Shown piece by piece: positions 51,774 to 60,044 of a DNA stretch of 64,000 bases (within the stretch, counting starts at the first letter, position 1; each line of letters begins with the position of its first letter). Source of the stretch: JAHEDH01 sp963753285 (lineage in GTDB: Bacteria; Actinomycetota; Acidimicrobiia; Spongiisociales; ZC4RG35); NCBI GenBank assembly GCA_963753285.1, contig CAVWBT010000011.1:1-64000 (forward strand), in the 5' to 3' direction. The position numbers and the translations under genes are program-made. A model generated the notes under the pieces. The model worked only from the letters and a program-made list of their open reading frames with translations, was not told the DNA's origin and ran no database searches.

Positions 51774-51888
51774 CACGTTCCACGTTCCACGTTCCACGTT
51801 CCACGTTCCACGTTCCACGTTCCACGTTCCACGTGAGACGTGAGACGTGAGACGTGAGACGTGAGACGTGAGTTGTGAGGCGTGAGGC
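51774..51888. repeat. Two adjacent heptanucleotide tandem arrays
   Basis: Eight perfect copies of cacgttc (51774-51829), a 3-base link (cac), then five perfect copies of gtgagac (51833-51867) and three changed copies (gtgagtt, gtgaggc, gtgaggc; 51868-51888). The array fills the gap between two convergent genes and stops 4 bases from the end of the PLP-enzyme gene. Both units can be read through CACGT/ACGTG, so the junction is a small palindrome (cacgtg). Confidence 0.95.
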
Positions 51889-51892
51889 GCCC

Positions 51893-53005
51893 TCAGCCGC
51901 CCAGCGCCTGGGACAGGTCGCTCCACAGGTCTTCGGGGTCTTCGACCCCGACCGAGAGTCGAATCAGGGCGGCGGGGAGGTGGCTCTGGCCCGGCACGGC
52001 CGCCCGCCGCTCCATCGTCGATTCGACGCCTCCGAGCGATGTCGTGTGGCGGATGAGTCGGACCGCTCTACACGTCTGGTCGGCGGCGTCGGCGCCGCCG
52101 ACCACCTCGAACGAGACCATGGCTCCGAACCGATCGAGCTGTTCGGCGGCTCGCTCGTGACCAGGGTGCGATGCGAGCCCTGGATAGCGCACCCCGTGCA
52201 CGCGGCGGTCCTCGGAGAGCCGCCTTGCGAGCACTTCGGCGGTGCCCTGACTCCGCTCCATTCGGATTGGCAGCGTTCTCAACCCTCGGGTTGCGAGATA
52301 TGCCTCGAGGGCGCCAGGAGTTGCGCCTCCGATGCTCCGCCGCCAGACGAGTCGATCCCAGAGGCGGCCCTCGGAGACCACGACGGCGCCCATCAGCAGG
52401 TCCGAGTGCCCGCCGAGGAACTTGGTGACCGAATGGACCGAGATGTCGGCTCCTGCGAGGAGCGGGCGTTGATTCATCGGAGTGGCGAAGGTGTTGTCGA
52501 CGGCGAGCAGAGCCGACCTCGGCGCCGCTGCGATGGTGGCCAGGTCTGCGATCTCGAGCAGCGGGTTGGTCGGTGACTCCAGCCACACCAGATCCGAAGC
52601 GCCGAGTGCAGTGATCCATCGGCCCGCGTCGGCGACTTCGAGCTCCTCGGCGGTCCAGCGCCCCGTTTCCACACCGGCCGCCACTGCAAAGGCGACGCCT
52701 TGGTAGCAGTCGGATGGGATCACGACATGGCCGCCCACCGGGACCAGGTCGAGCACCGCCGAGACCGCCGCCATTCCAGACGCGAACGAGATCGCCCGGC
52801 CACCCTCCAGGCCGCCGAGGACCGTTTCGAACGATTCCCAGGTCGGGGTACCGGAGCTGCGGGCGTAGGAGGACGGCTCGGTGAAGTTGGAGGCCGGGAC
52901 GATGGGTGTGTTCAGCGGCTCGTCGGCGCCTTCGGGCCGCCCGGCCCAGACGGCCCAGGAGTCCGGTGACAGTCCAGGCGCTTCGCCCTGGCCGTCACTC
53001 TCCAC
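51893..53005 (-). CDS. Cys/Met metabolism PLP-dependent enzyme
   Basis: 370 residues from GTG 53005. Gamma-family fold type I: SFASGMAAVSAVLDLVPVGG, VVIPSDCYQGVAFAV, WLESPTNPLLEIADLATIA, LAVDNTFATPMNQRPLLAGA and the PLP lysine in SVHSVTKFLGGHSDLLMGAV. Cystathionine gamma-synthase, gamma-lyase or O-acetylhomoserine sulfhydrylase are all possible. The start overlaps the end of the upstream gene by 11 bases. Confidence 0.8.
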   Translation of the reverse strand: MESDGQGEAPGLSPDSWAVWAGRPEGADEPLNTPIVPASNFTEPSSYARSSGTPTWESFETVLGGLEGGRAISFASGMAAVSAVLDLVPVGGHVVIPSDCYQGVAFAVAAGVETGRWTAEELEVADAGRWITALGASDLVWLESPTNPLLEIADLATIAAAPRSALLAVDNTFATPMNQRPLLAGADISVHSVTKFLGGHSDLLMGAVVVSEGRLWDRLVWRRSIGGATPGALEAYLATRGLRTLPIRMERSQGTAEVLARRLSEDRRVHGVRYPGLASHPGHERAAEQLDRFGAMVSFEVVGGADAADQTCRAVRLIRHTTSLGGVESTMERRAAVPGQSHLPAALIRLSVGVEDPEDLWSDLSQALGG

Positions 53006-53786
53006 AGGAGAACCCTCCGACGATTTCGGTCACCGTGTCGTCGTCGTTCAACCCGGTGAGGAATCCGATGAGGTACCCGTCTCCGGGCGGGTCTAGTTCG
53101 AAGACCTCGGTGTCGTAGGCGGGATGGATCCCAAAGGTCACGCCGTCGCCGTAGGCATCGGCGATCTCTGCGACGGTGGAGCCGAGCCCGACGTCGCGAC
53201 TCGTGGTGAACTGGAGGCCCTCGGCGCCGTCTTCCACCGAGAACGAGGCGAAGTGACGGGTCCCTTCTGAGGCCCAGGCGCTTTCGCGGTCGGTGAAGAA
53301 CAGCTGGAGGGATTCCCAGGTCACGAATCGAGCCTCGGTGCCACCGCAGAGACCGTCGAAGCGCTCCATCTGGTCGACCCAATCGGTGTCCGACGTGGGC
53401 TCGCCCAGTCGTTGGGTGAACTCGGAGATGACCTCCTCGGGGTCGGAGCCGAAGAACAGCCGGTCGATGCCGTCAGGACGCAGCACGAACGAGTCCCTGA
53501 TCTCGATCGTCGTGGTCGTGGTGTCGTCGATGGAGGTGGTGGTCGTCGTCTCGGCGACCGTCGTGGTCGTCGTTTCCGCCACGGTGGTGGTCGTCGTCTG
53601 AGGGGGTGGCGTGGTTGTCGGCGCGGGAGTCGTGCCGACCGTGGTCGACGCCGAGAGGATCGGATCCGAGTCCGAGGTCAGCGCAAGGACGACGCCGAGG
53701 GTGACTCCGGTCGCAACGATCGCCGCCGACAGGGCGATCAGGATGCCGCGCTGGCTCGGTGTGAGGCGTGATGGTCGGGAGGTCAT
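52995..53786 (-). CDS. Membrane-anchored protein with Thr-rich stalk
   Basis: 263 residues from ATG 53786. One N-terminal membrane helix (GILIALSAAIVATGVTLGVV) then a long Thr-rich stalk with repeated TTTTTVAE units (about residues 45-95). The extracellular domain (about 98-263) has DSFVLRPDGIDRLFFGSDPE, VDQMERFDGLCGGTEARFV and a final GGFSCGE, suggesting a disulfide. I recognise no family. The stalk resembles those of the DUF3048 and DUF3160 lipoproteins in this window. Confidence 0.65.
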   Translation of the reverse strand: MTSRPSRLTPSQRGILIALSAAIVATGVTLGVVLALTSDSDPILSASTTVGTTPAPTTTPPPQTTTTTVAETTTTTVAETTTTTSIDDTTTTTIEIRDSFVLRPDGIDRLFFGSDPEEVISEFTQRLGEPTSDTDWVDQMERFDGLCGGTEARFVTWESLQLFFTDRESAWASEGTRHFASFSVEDGAEGLQFTTSRDVGLGSTVAEIADAYGDGVTFGIHPAYDTEVFELDPPGDGYLIGFLTGLNDDDTVTEIVGGFSCGE

Positions 53787-53792
53787 TGCTCG

Positions 53793-53963
53793 TCAGATCT
53801 CGCTGCGGTCGGCGACGGAAGCCGACGGCGCTGGGCAGGTGCCTGCGGTGTCACCCGAACAGCATTCGTCCTGGTTCAGTCCGAACATCGGGCAGGCGCC
53901 ATCCACGCACGCAGCGTGCCCGTGGATGTAGTGCATCGGTTGTCGACACCAGGCACAATGCAT
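53793..53963 (-). CDS. Small Cys-rich zinc-ribbon-like protein
   Basis: 56 residues from ATG 53963: MHCAWCRQPMHYIHGHAACV, then DGACPMFGLNQDECCSGDTA and a short tail ending ADRSEI before the stop at 53793. C-x2-C, HIS-rich turn and C-x3-C spacing suggest one or two zinc sites. TATTCT about 7 nt before the ATG fits a leaderless start. Short proteins of this MHYIHGH...CPMFGLNQ type recur in bacteria to my knowledge; role unknown. Confidence 0.65.
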   Translation of the reverse strand: MHCAWCRQPMHYIHGHAACVDGACPMFGLNQDECCSGDTAGTCPAPSASVADRSEI

Positions 53964-54002
53964 GTGAACGAGAATACCGAGACGACCCCGATAGTCGTCG
54001 GT

Positions 54003-54752
54003 TCAGGCGGAGTCGACTCGGAGCGTGTAGCGACGGACCTCTTCGATCAACAGTGCTCCGATCTCGGCCGGGTCGCGTTCGCCGGGGAAGCGGAAGGCGG
54101 GGCCGTGGATGTGGATGGCGCCGATCGGAGCGCCCCGGCGATCGAGCAGGGGAGCCGCCACCGAGTTGATGCCCTCGGCGAACTCCTCGTACACCCAGCC
54201 GTACCCCGCCGCCCGGAACGCCTTGAGTCGCTCGACGATCTGCACGGGATCGGTCACGGTGTGCTTGGTGAAGGCCTCGAGCGGGCGCACGAGGTAGTGC
54301 TGGAGGAGCTCCAGTGGCCATCTCGACATGATGGCGAGGCCGCTCGGGCCGACGTGCATCGGCAGCGAGAGACCCGAGTAGTCACGAACCTGAACCGGTT
54401 CGGGGCTCTCGACCTGCGTCACGTATTGGACCGAGTAGCTGTCCGGGACTGCCAGGCCGGCCGCCTCTCCCGACTTCACGGCGAGCTGCTCGAGGTGAGG
54501 CTGAACCGATCGGCCGAGCGTCTTCGGGGCGCCGCTGGTTCCGAGGATCTCGATCAATCCCGAACCGAGTCGGTAGTTGGTGCCCTCCGTCAGCCGGTCC
54601 ACGGCGCCGATCCGCTCGAGGGTCGACAGGAGGCGCGACACGGTGGACTTGGGCAGATCGGTTTGGGCGCTGATGTCGCTGACCCCTGCGGGCCCGGCAC
54701 TGAGCACCTCGAGGACCGAAAAGGCTCTGACGACGGATTGAACGGTTGCCAT
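54003..54752 (-). CDS. IclR family transcriptional regulator
   Basis: 249 residues from ATG 54752. The N-terminal winged helix-turn-helix reads SVVRAFSVLEVLSAGPAGVS, DISAQTDLPKSTVSRLLSTL, ERIGAVDRLTEGTNYRLGSG. The C-terminal effector domain has LSLPMHVGPSGLAIMSRWPL, GYGWVYEEFAEGINSVAAPL and RRGAPIGAIHIHGPAFRF. Two predicted operator copies lie 26-62 bases upstream of its start and three more in the divergent promoter region at 61731-61926. It is therefore the likely regulator of the demethylation cluster, possibly autoregulated. The ligand would be a methylated amine or an intermediate (inference). Confidence 0.85.
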   Translation of the reverse strand: MATVQSVVRAFSVLEVLSAGPAGVSDISAQTDLPKSTVSRLLSTLERIGAVDRLTEGTNYRLGSGLIEILGTSGAPKTLGRSVQPHLEQLAVKSGEAAGLAVPDSYSVQYVTQVESPEPVQVRDYSGLSLPMHVGPSGLAIMSRWPLELLQHYLVRPLEAFTKHTVTDPVQIVERLKAFRAAGYGWVYEEFAEGINSVAAPLLDRRGAPIGAIHIHGPAFRFPGERDPAEIGALLIEEVRRYTLRVDSA

Positions 54753-54777
54753 GGATGTCGATCGAGTCTACGGCGTC

Positions 54778-54814
54778 GTTCCACGATGTGAAACACGGTC
54801 CCGCATCATGGATC
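54778..54814. promoter_or_regulatory. Two predicted IclR operator copies upstream of iclR
   Basis: 54778-54794 reads GTTCCACGATGTGAAAC and 54798-54814 reads GTCCCGCATCATGGATC. Both match the 17-bp imperfect palindrome GTTCC-N7-GGAAC found perfectly at 61731. Their starts are 20 bp apart, about two helical turns. They occupy the gap between metF and iclR, right against the metF stop. Confidence 0.6.
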
Positions 54815-55630
54815 TCACGAGACCGCCGCCAGCTTGCCCTGGTGCCACTCCAGCGTCGCTTCGACCTGATTGAACGTGTAGATGTGGAGCCCGCGCACCC
54901 CGAGATCGGGATCCTCGGCCATCTCTGCGAGTCCGTCGACCAGATCGTCGGGTGCATACGGGCGCAGCAGCCTCGTCGCCAGCGATCGGTTCTTCGAGAG
55001 GAAACGGAGCGACGTGCCCACTCCGATCCTGGCGGAGATGCCGATCAACTTCGTCAGTTCGGTGACGCCCGGGATGCCGATCACGACTGGGAGTTCGATG
55101 CCCAGTGAGCGAATCCGTTCGATCCAGGACCTGATCGCTTCGATGTCGAAGCACATCTGGGTCGTCACCGACGACGCAAACGGCTGCTTGTCGATCAGCG
55201 CCTGGATGAGGAGATCGTCACCGATGTGCGGGTGGCCCTCGGGGTAGCCGGTCACGCCGATCCGGGTGAACGGGTGGTCCAACGAATCGAGATGGCGAAT
55301 CAGTGCCATCGCGTCGAAGAAGTCACCGGGATCGTCGGCGTCTCCGCCGACCACGAAGATCTCCGAGATCCCGATCCTTCCGAGCCGATCCACGATCTCC
55401 TCCAGTTCGGCCTTCGACTTGGTCAACCGAGCGGAGACGTGGGGGATCACCTCGAGACCCATCTCGACGCACTCTTCGGCCAGGTCGACGGTGGCGACCA
55501 TGCCCTTCACCGGGGAGGCCGTGATGCTCACCGCGGTCCCCGGTGGGAGGGTCTGTGCCTTCTCCAGGGTGGTCTTCATCGGAATCAACTCGAACGTCGA
55601 GTTCTCCAGCAATCGCTGTATGCCGTTCAT
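54815..55630 (-). CDS. Methylenetetrahydrofolate reductase family protein
   Basis: 271 residues from ATG 55630. MetF-type TIM barrel: FELIPMKTTLEKAQTLPPGT, ISEIFVVGGDADDPGDFFDA, RIGVTGYPEGHPHIGDDLLI (the folate/flavin region), FASSVTTQMCFDIEAIRSWI and LHIYTFNQVEATLEWHQGKL. In this locus it would oxidise methyl-THF produced by demethylation to methylene-THF, the reverse of biosynthetic MetF. Ten bases after the mttB-like stop, same transcript. A second housekeeping MetF is presumably elsewhere. Confidence 0.8.
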   Translation of the reverse strand: MNGIQRLLENSTFELIPMKTTLEKAQTLPPGTAVSITASPVKGMVATVDLAEECVEMGLEVIPHVSARLTKSKAELEEIVDRLGRIGISEIFVVGGDADDPGDFFDAMALIRHLDSLDHPFTRIGVTGYPEGHPHIGDDLLIQALIDKQPFASSVTTQMCFDIEAIRSWIERIRSLGIELPVVIGIPGVTELTKLIGISARIGVGTSLRFLSKNRSLATRLLRPYAPDDLVDGLAEMAEDPDLGVRGLHIYTFNQVEATLEWHQGKLAAVS

Positions 55631-55639
55631 CGCATCACC

Positions 55640-57157
55640 TCAGACGTTCGAGTCGGGGAAGGAGGCCTTTCGGCGGTCGATCCACTCGGTCAGCTCGTCC
55701 CCGATGCCGGCGGGCAGCGCCGGCTCTTCGTAGCTCGCCAGGAGTTCCTTCCATGCCTCCGACGCGCGGGCCTCGGCGTCCTTGGACCCCTCGGCCTGCC
55801 ACTGCTCGAAGCTGTTCGCATCCGCCAGGCCACTCTTCCAGAAGGCCGTCTCGAAATTGGCCAAGGTGTGTGCCGAGCCGAGGTGATGCTGACCCGGTGG
55901 GGTCTCGTGGAACGCCGTCATGCCCTGGGCATTCTCGGACAGATCGAAGCCCTGCTCCGCCTTGGCGTAGGCGCCCAGCTGATCGGCGTCGAGCATGAAC
56001 TTCTCGTAGCCCATGGTGAGCCCTCCTTCGAGCCACCCCGCGGCATGCAGGACGAAGTTCGTGCCGGCCGCCATCGTCGGCCCCATCACCGCCGCGGACT
56101 CGTAGGCTGCCTGGGCGTCCGGTGTCTTCGAGGCGGTCAATTGGCCGCCTGTTCGCATCGGCACGTCCAACCTCCTGGCGAGCTCTCCGACGGCGCTCAT
56201 GATCAGTGCCGGCTCAGGGGTTCCGAATGTCGGGGCACCGGATTGCATGTTCATCGTCGACACGAATGCCCCGAGCACGACCGGCGCACCCGGCCGCACC
56301 AACTGTGCGGCCGCCATCCCGACCATCGCCTCCGCCAGGATCTGGGCCGTGACGGCGGCCGGAGTCACCGGGCTCATCGCGCCGGCCAGTATGAACGGCG
56401 TGAAGACGCAGGCCTGGTTGTGTGCCGCGTAGATCTCCGCGGCGTCGAGCATCGTGGCGTCCCAGCTGAGCGGTGAGCTGGCATTGATGAGGCTCATCAC
56501 GAAGGTCTCGTCGGGAATGCGGTCACCGAACACGATCTTGGCCATGTCGACGGTGTCCTGCGCCCGCTCACCGGCGGTCACCGATCCCATGAACGGCTTG
56601 TCCGACAAGCGGAGATGTGCGGCGACCATGTCGAAATGACGTTTGTTGACCGGCAGGTCGACGGGCTCACAGACCGTACCTCCCGAATGATGCAGGTGCG
56701 GTTGGAGATACGTGAGCTTGACGAAGTTCTCGAAGTCGGCGATGGATGCGTAGCGGCGGCCACCGTCGAGATCGCGCACGAAGGGCGACCCGTACGCAGG
56801 AGCGAAGACCGTGGCTGACCCGCCGATCTGAACGCTCCGCGCCGGGTTCCGGGCGTGTTGGGTGAACGTCGAAGGCGCCGTCGCGATCAGCGATCGGACC
56901 AGGCCCGGATCGAACCGGACTCTCGTCCCCTCGACCGACGCCCCGGCGGCCCGGAACCGCTCGATCGTCGCGTCGTGATGGATCTCGATCCCGACCTCGG
57001 CCAGGATCCGGTCCGCATTGTGTTCGATGATCTCGAGCCCCTCGGCCGAGATCATGACGCGGGGAGGAATCTCTCTGGTCAGGAAGGGGGCGGACTCGAG
57101 GACCGCTCCGGCCCGGGCAGCCCTGCGGGCATCCCGGCCTCCGCTACGTCTCGCCAT
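55640..57157 (-). CDS. MttB/MtgB-family corrinoid methyltransferase, non-pyrrolysine
   Basis: 505 residues from ATG 57157. Trimethylamine-methyltransferase superfamily: GLEIIEHNADRILAEVGIEI, FAPAYGSPFVRDLDGGRRYA, HHSGGTVCEPVDLPVNKRHF, GAPVVLGAFVSTMNMQSGAP, AAYESAAVMGPTMAAGTNFV, WLEGGLTMGYEKFMLDADQL and the end EWIDRRKASFPDS. Moves a methyl group from a quaternary or tertiary amine to Co(I) of the corrinoid protein encoded 4 kb upstream. The frame is complete with no in-frame UAG, so it is of the pyrrolysine-free type that includes glycine betaine methyltransferase MtgB. Substrate not certain. Confidence 0.85.
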   Translation of the reverse strand: MARRSGGRDARRAARAGAVLESAPFLTREIPPRVMISAEGLEIIEHNADRILAEVGIEIHHDATIERFRAAGASVEGTRVRFDPGLVRSLIATAPSTFTQHARNPARSVQIGGSATVFAPAYGSPFVRDLDGGRRYASIADFENFVKLTYLQPHLHHSGGTVCEPVDLPVNKRHFDMVAAHLRLSDKPFMGSVTAGERAQDTVDMAKIVFGDRIPDETFVMSLINASSPLSWDATMLDAAEIYAAHNQACVFTPFILAGAMSPVTPAAVTAQILAEAMVGMAAAQLVRPGAPVVLGAFVSTMNMQSGAPTFGTPEPALIMSAVGELARRLDVPMRTGGQLTASKTPDAQAAYESAAVMGPTMAAGTNFVLHAAGWLEGGLTMGYEKFMLDADQLGAYAKAEQGFDLSENAQGMTAFHETPPGQHHLGSAHTLANFETAFWKSGLADANSFEQWQAEGSKDAEARASEAWKELLASYEEPALPAGIGDELTEWIDRRKASFPDSNV

Positions 57158-57166
57158 CGTCGCTCC

Positions 57167-59146
57167 TCATGTGGCGGCCTTTCTCCGCCGCGGTCTGCGT
57201 GCGGCGGTCGTTCTCGGTGGAAGGGGCATCACTCTGGACAGGTACGGGTATTCGGCGGTGCGGTGGGGGATCGCCATCGCATCGACGAAGTGCTCCTGGA
57301 AACGTGGCTCGGTGGCGGTCTCGATCTTCTCGATGCTCAGCGCGACTCGTTCGATCTCTCGCCTGGCATCGCCACTCAGCAGGGCGATCATCGCGCCCGT
57401 TCCCGCCGCGTTCCCGGCCGCGGAGATGCGGTCGATGTCGCAGTCGGGGATCATCCCGAGCGCGACTGCGTGCGCGGGGTCGATGTGGGCTCCGAACGCC
57501 CCGGCCAGCCGGATCTGATCGACGTGATCGACTCCGAAGTGATCCATCAGCAGCCTGATGCCGGCATAGAGCGCAGCCTTGGCGAGCTGGATGGCACGGA
57601 CATCGTTCTGGGTGACCCGAATCTCGGTGTCGCCGCTCCGATAGAGGGTGAACGAGTGGGTGCGCCCGTCGGCCACGATTCGATCGGATCGCCCGTCGTC
57701 CACGATGACTCCGTCCGTCGAGACGACGCCGGCGAGCATCAACTGGGCGATCGCCTCGATGATGCCGGATCCGCAGATGCCCGTGACGCCGACGCCCCGG
57801 ATCGCGTCTTCGAACTCCGGCTCATCCGACCAGGGGGTGACCCCGATCACACCGAACCGCACCTCGAGCGTGTCGGGGTCGATACGCACCCGCTCGATGG
57901 CGCCGGGCGCGGCTCGCTGTCCTGCCGAGATCTGCGCCCCTTCGAACGCCGGGCCGGTCGGCGACGAGGCGGCCACCAGTCGATCGCGGTTCCCGAGCAC
58001 GATCTCGGCATTCGTGCCGACATCCACGAGCAGTTGGATGTCGCCGGAGCGATACGGCGTCTCGGACAGGACGGCGGCAGTCGTGTCGGCGCCGACATGG
58101 CCGGCGATGAGCGGCAGGGTGTAGAGGCGGGCCTCGGGATGGGCGTGCAGACCGACGGCGATGGCCGGAGTCTCGATACTCGAGGCGGTGGCGAGCGCGA
58201 ACGGAGCCGATCCGAGCGGTGTCGGGTCGATGCCGAGGAGCAGATGATGCATGATCGGATTTCCCACGGCGACCACTTCGAGGATGTCGGATCGGTCGAC
58301 GTTCGCCTCTGAGGTGAGCGTGCCAATGAGATCGTCGGCGGCCGACCGGACTTCCGCCGTCAGCCTCTGCGCGCCGTCTTCGGGGTTCATCATCACATAC
58401 GAGACGCGGCTCATCAGGTCTTCACCGAACCGGATCTGCGGGTTCATCCGGCCCGCGGACGCCAGGACCTCACCTGTTGCCAGGTTGCAGAGATGGGCGG
58501 CAATCGTCGTCGAGCCGATGTCGAAGGCGACGCCGAAGATCGCGTCCCGGAACCCCGGCCAGACTGCGACGACCGTCTGTTCGTCCCGAACGGCCAGGGT
58601 CACCGCATGCCCCCCGGCCCGTAGTGCAGGCTGCAGGTCCCGGAGCACCGATGGCGAGACACCCAGGCCGTCGAGCGCCCACTGGTCGAACACGGCGGCC
58701 AGCAGTCGTTCCGTGTCGCCGGCTACCCCGTCGAGCGTGGCGGGCTCGACCTCCACGTACATCAGGCGGACGACCGGATCGATCGGGAGGCTGTCGACCT
58801 CGGGACGTTTGCGGATCACCTGCTTGTGGACCTGCGAATCGAGAGGGACGTCGATGACGACATCCGCCAATGCCCGTGCCGCGCACGCCAGTCTGCGCCC
58901 CGCGGCCAGTGGCTTGCGACCCCGGTACGAGGTCTCGGTCTCGCCCGGAGCGGACAGGCGGTCCGGGCGGTCGTCGATACCGGGCGCCGTACCGATCTCG
59001 ACCTGGCATCGCCCGCAGATTCCACGGCCTGCGCAGATCGAATCCAGATCGACGCCGATCGATCGAGCGACGTCGAGAATCACTGTCCCGTCCGGAACCG
59101 TCGCCCGCCGGCCGGACGGGGTGAAGACGACGTCGACATCGGTCAC
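57167..59146 (-). CDS. RACE-type corrinoid activation ferredoxin/ATPase
   Basis: 659 residues from GTG 59146, placed one base after the upstream stop (TGACGTG). A [2Fe-2S] ferredoxin domain with C-x5-C-x2-C in SICAGRGICGRCQVEIG and a fourth Cys in RRLACAARA is followed by a linker and an ASKHA-fold ATPase part: FGVAFDIGSTTIAAHLCNLA, AGRMNPQIRFGEDLMSRVSY, AVGNPIMHHLLLGIDPTPLG, LLVDVGTNAEIVLGNRDRLV, VGVTGICGSGIIEAIAQLML, IRLAGAFGAHIDPAHAVALG. Family members use ATP to reduce oxidised Co(II) back to Co(I) in corrinoid proteins. An earlier start at 59245 would run through the upstream gene and is unlikely. Confidence 0.85.
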   Translation of the reverse strand: MTDVDVVFTPSGRRATVPDGTVILDVARSIGVDLDSICAGRGICGRCQVEIGTAPGIDDRPDRLSAPGETETSYRGRKPLAAGRRLACAARALADVVIDVPLDSQVHKQVIRKRPEVDSLPIDPVVRLMYVEVEPATLDGVAGDTERLLAAVFDQWALDGLGVSPSVLRDLQPALRAGGHAVTLAVRDEQTVVAVWPGFRDAIFGVAFDIGSTTIAAHLCNLATGEVLASAGRMNPQIRFGEDLMSRVSYVMMNPEDGAQRLTAEVRSAADDLIGTLTSEANVDRSDILEVVAVGNPIMHHLLLGIDPTPLGSAPFALATASSIETPAIAVGLHAHPEARLYTLPLIAGHVGADTTAAVLSETPYRSGDIQLLVDVGTNAEIVLGNRDRLVAASSPTGPAFEGAQISAGQRAAPGAIERVRIDPDTLEVRFGVIGVTPWSDEPEFEDAIRGVGVTGICGSGIIEAIAQLMLAGVVSTDGVIVDDGRSDRIVADGRTHSFTLYRSGDTEIRVTQNDVRAIQLAKAALYAGIRLLMDHFGVDHVDQIRLAGAFGAHIDPAHAVALGMIPDCDIDRISAAGNAAGTGAMIALLSGDARREIERVALSIEKIETATEPRFQEHFVDAMAIPHRTAEYPYLSRVMPLPPRTTAARRPRRRKAAT

Positions 59147-59147
59147 G

Positions 59148-60044
59148 TCAACCGCCCGCACGACGGCGGTTCTCGCGTCGTCTGCCTTCACCCTCGGCCG
59201 CGGGTTGGCGGTTCGCCTTGATCCACGCCGCACAGTCGGTGTCATGGCCCGCCAGCACGTCGGCGGCCATGATCGATCGAGTGATCTCCGGCTCGAGCGG
59301 ATTGGTGATCGCCGACGTCATGCCGGCCCCGATGGCCATGGCGAGGAAGGCCCCGTTGATCGCCGGCCGGTTCGGCAGCCCGAAACTGACGTTGGATGCC
59401 CCGCACGTCGTGTTGACCTTGAGCTCGCTGCGGAGCCGTCGCACGAGGTGGAAGACCTGTTGGCCGGCGCTCCCCATGGCGCCGATCGGCATCACGAGCG
59501 GGTCGACGACGATGTCGGAGTGGGGGATGCCGTGGTCGGCGGCACGGTTGACGATCTTCCTGGCGACCTCGAATCGCACATCGGGATCGGTCGAGATGCC
59601 CGTTTCGTCGTTGGTGATCGCAACGACTGCCGCGCCGTGCTTCGCCACCAGCGGCAGCACGCGCTCCATCTGCTCGTCCTCGCCGGTGACCGAGTTCACG
59701 AGGGCCTTGCCCTGGTACACCGCCAGCCCTGCTTCGAGCGCGGCGACGATCGACGAGTCGATCGAGAGCGGCACGTCCACGAGGCTCTGCACGAGTCGAA
59801 CGGTCTCCGCGAGGATCGCCGGCTCGTCTGCGAGCGGGATGCCGGCATTCACGTCGAGCATCCGGGCTCCCGCCGCGACCTGGGCGACCGCATCGGCTTC
59901 GACCCGGGAGAAATCGCCCTGCTTCATCTCCTCGGCCAGGAGCTTGCGTCCCGTCGGGTTGATCCGCTCTCCGATGATCACGAACGGCCGGTCGAAGCCG
60001 ATGACGGTTTCGCGGGTCGGGCTGCTGAGCACGGTGTCTGTCAT
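59148..60044 (-). CDS. Methyltetrahydrofolate:corrinoid methyltransferase, MtrH/MetH-pterin type
   Basis: 298 residues from ATG 60044. Pterin-binding TIM barrel like the methyl-THF domain of MetH: FVIIGERINPTGRKLLAEEM, DVNAGIPLADEP, LSIDSSIVAALEAGLAVYQG, VNSVTGEDEQMERVLPLVAK, AITNDETGI and KVNTTCGASNVSFGLPNRP. Carries the methyl group from methyl-Co(III) to THF (or back). Overlaps the next small gene by 4 bases. The C-terminal tail (EGRRRENRRRAGG) is arginine-rich and unusual. Confidence 0.85.
   Translation of the reverse strand: MTDTVLSSPTRETVIGFDRPFVIIGERINPTGRKLLAEEMKQGDFSRVEADAVAQVAAGARMLDVNAGIPLADEPAILAETVRLVQSLVDVPLSIDSSIVAALEAGLAVYQGKALVNSVTGEDEQMERVLPLVAKHGAAVVAITNDETGISTDPDVRFEVARKIVNRAADHGIPHSDIVVDPLVMPIGAMGSAGQQVFHLVRRLRSELKVNTTCGASNVSFGLPNRPAINGAFLAMAIGAGMTSAITNPLEPEITRSIMAADVLAGHDTDCAAWIKANRQPAAEGEGRRRENRRRAGG

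Noticed and set aside
51774..51888. CRISPR array
   Set aside because: Units are 7 bp with no spacers, and no cas genes are nearby; it is a plain tandem repeat.
55640..57157. Pyrrolysine codon in the MttB-like gene
   Set aside because: The 505-codon frame is complete without any in-frame UAG, and no pyl genes are in the window.
59147..59245. Earlier start for the RACE-type protein
   Set aside because: It would overlap about 100 bases of the upstream methyltransferase and add an Arg-rich leader (TVRRGSRRTANPRPRV) absent from the family; the GTG at 59146 fits the one-base gene spacing.
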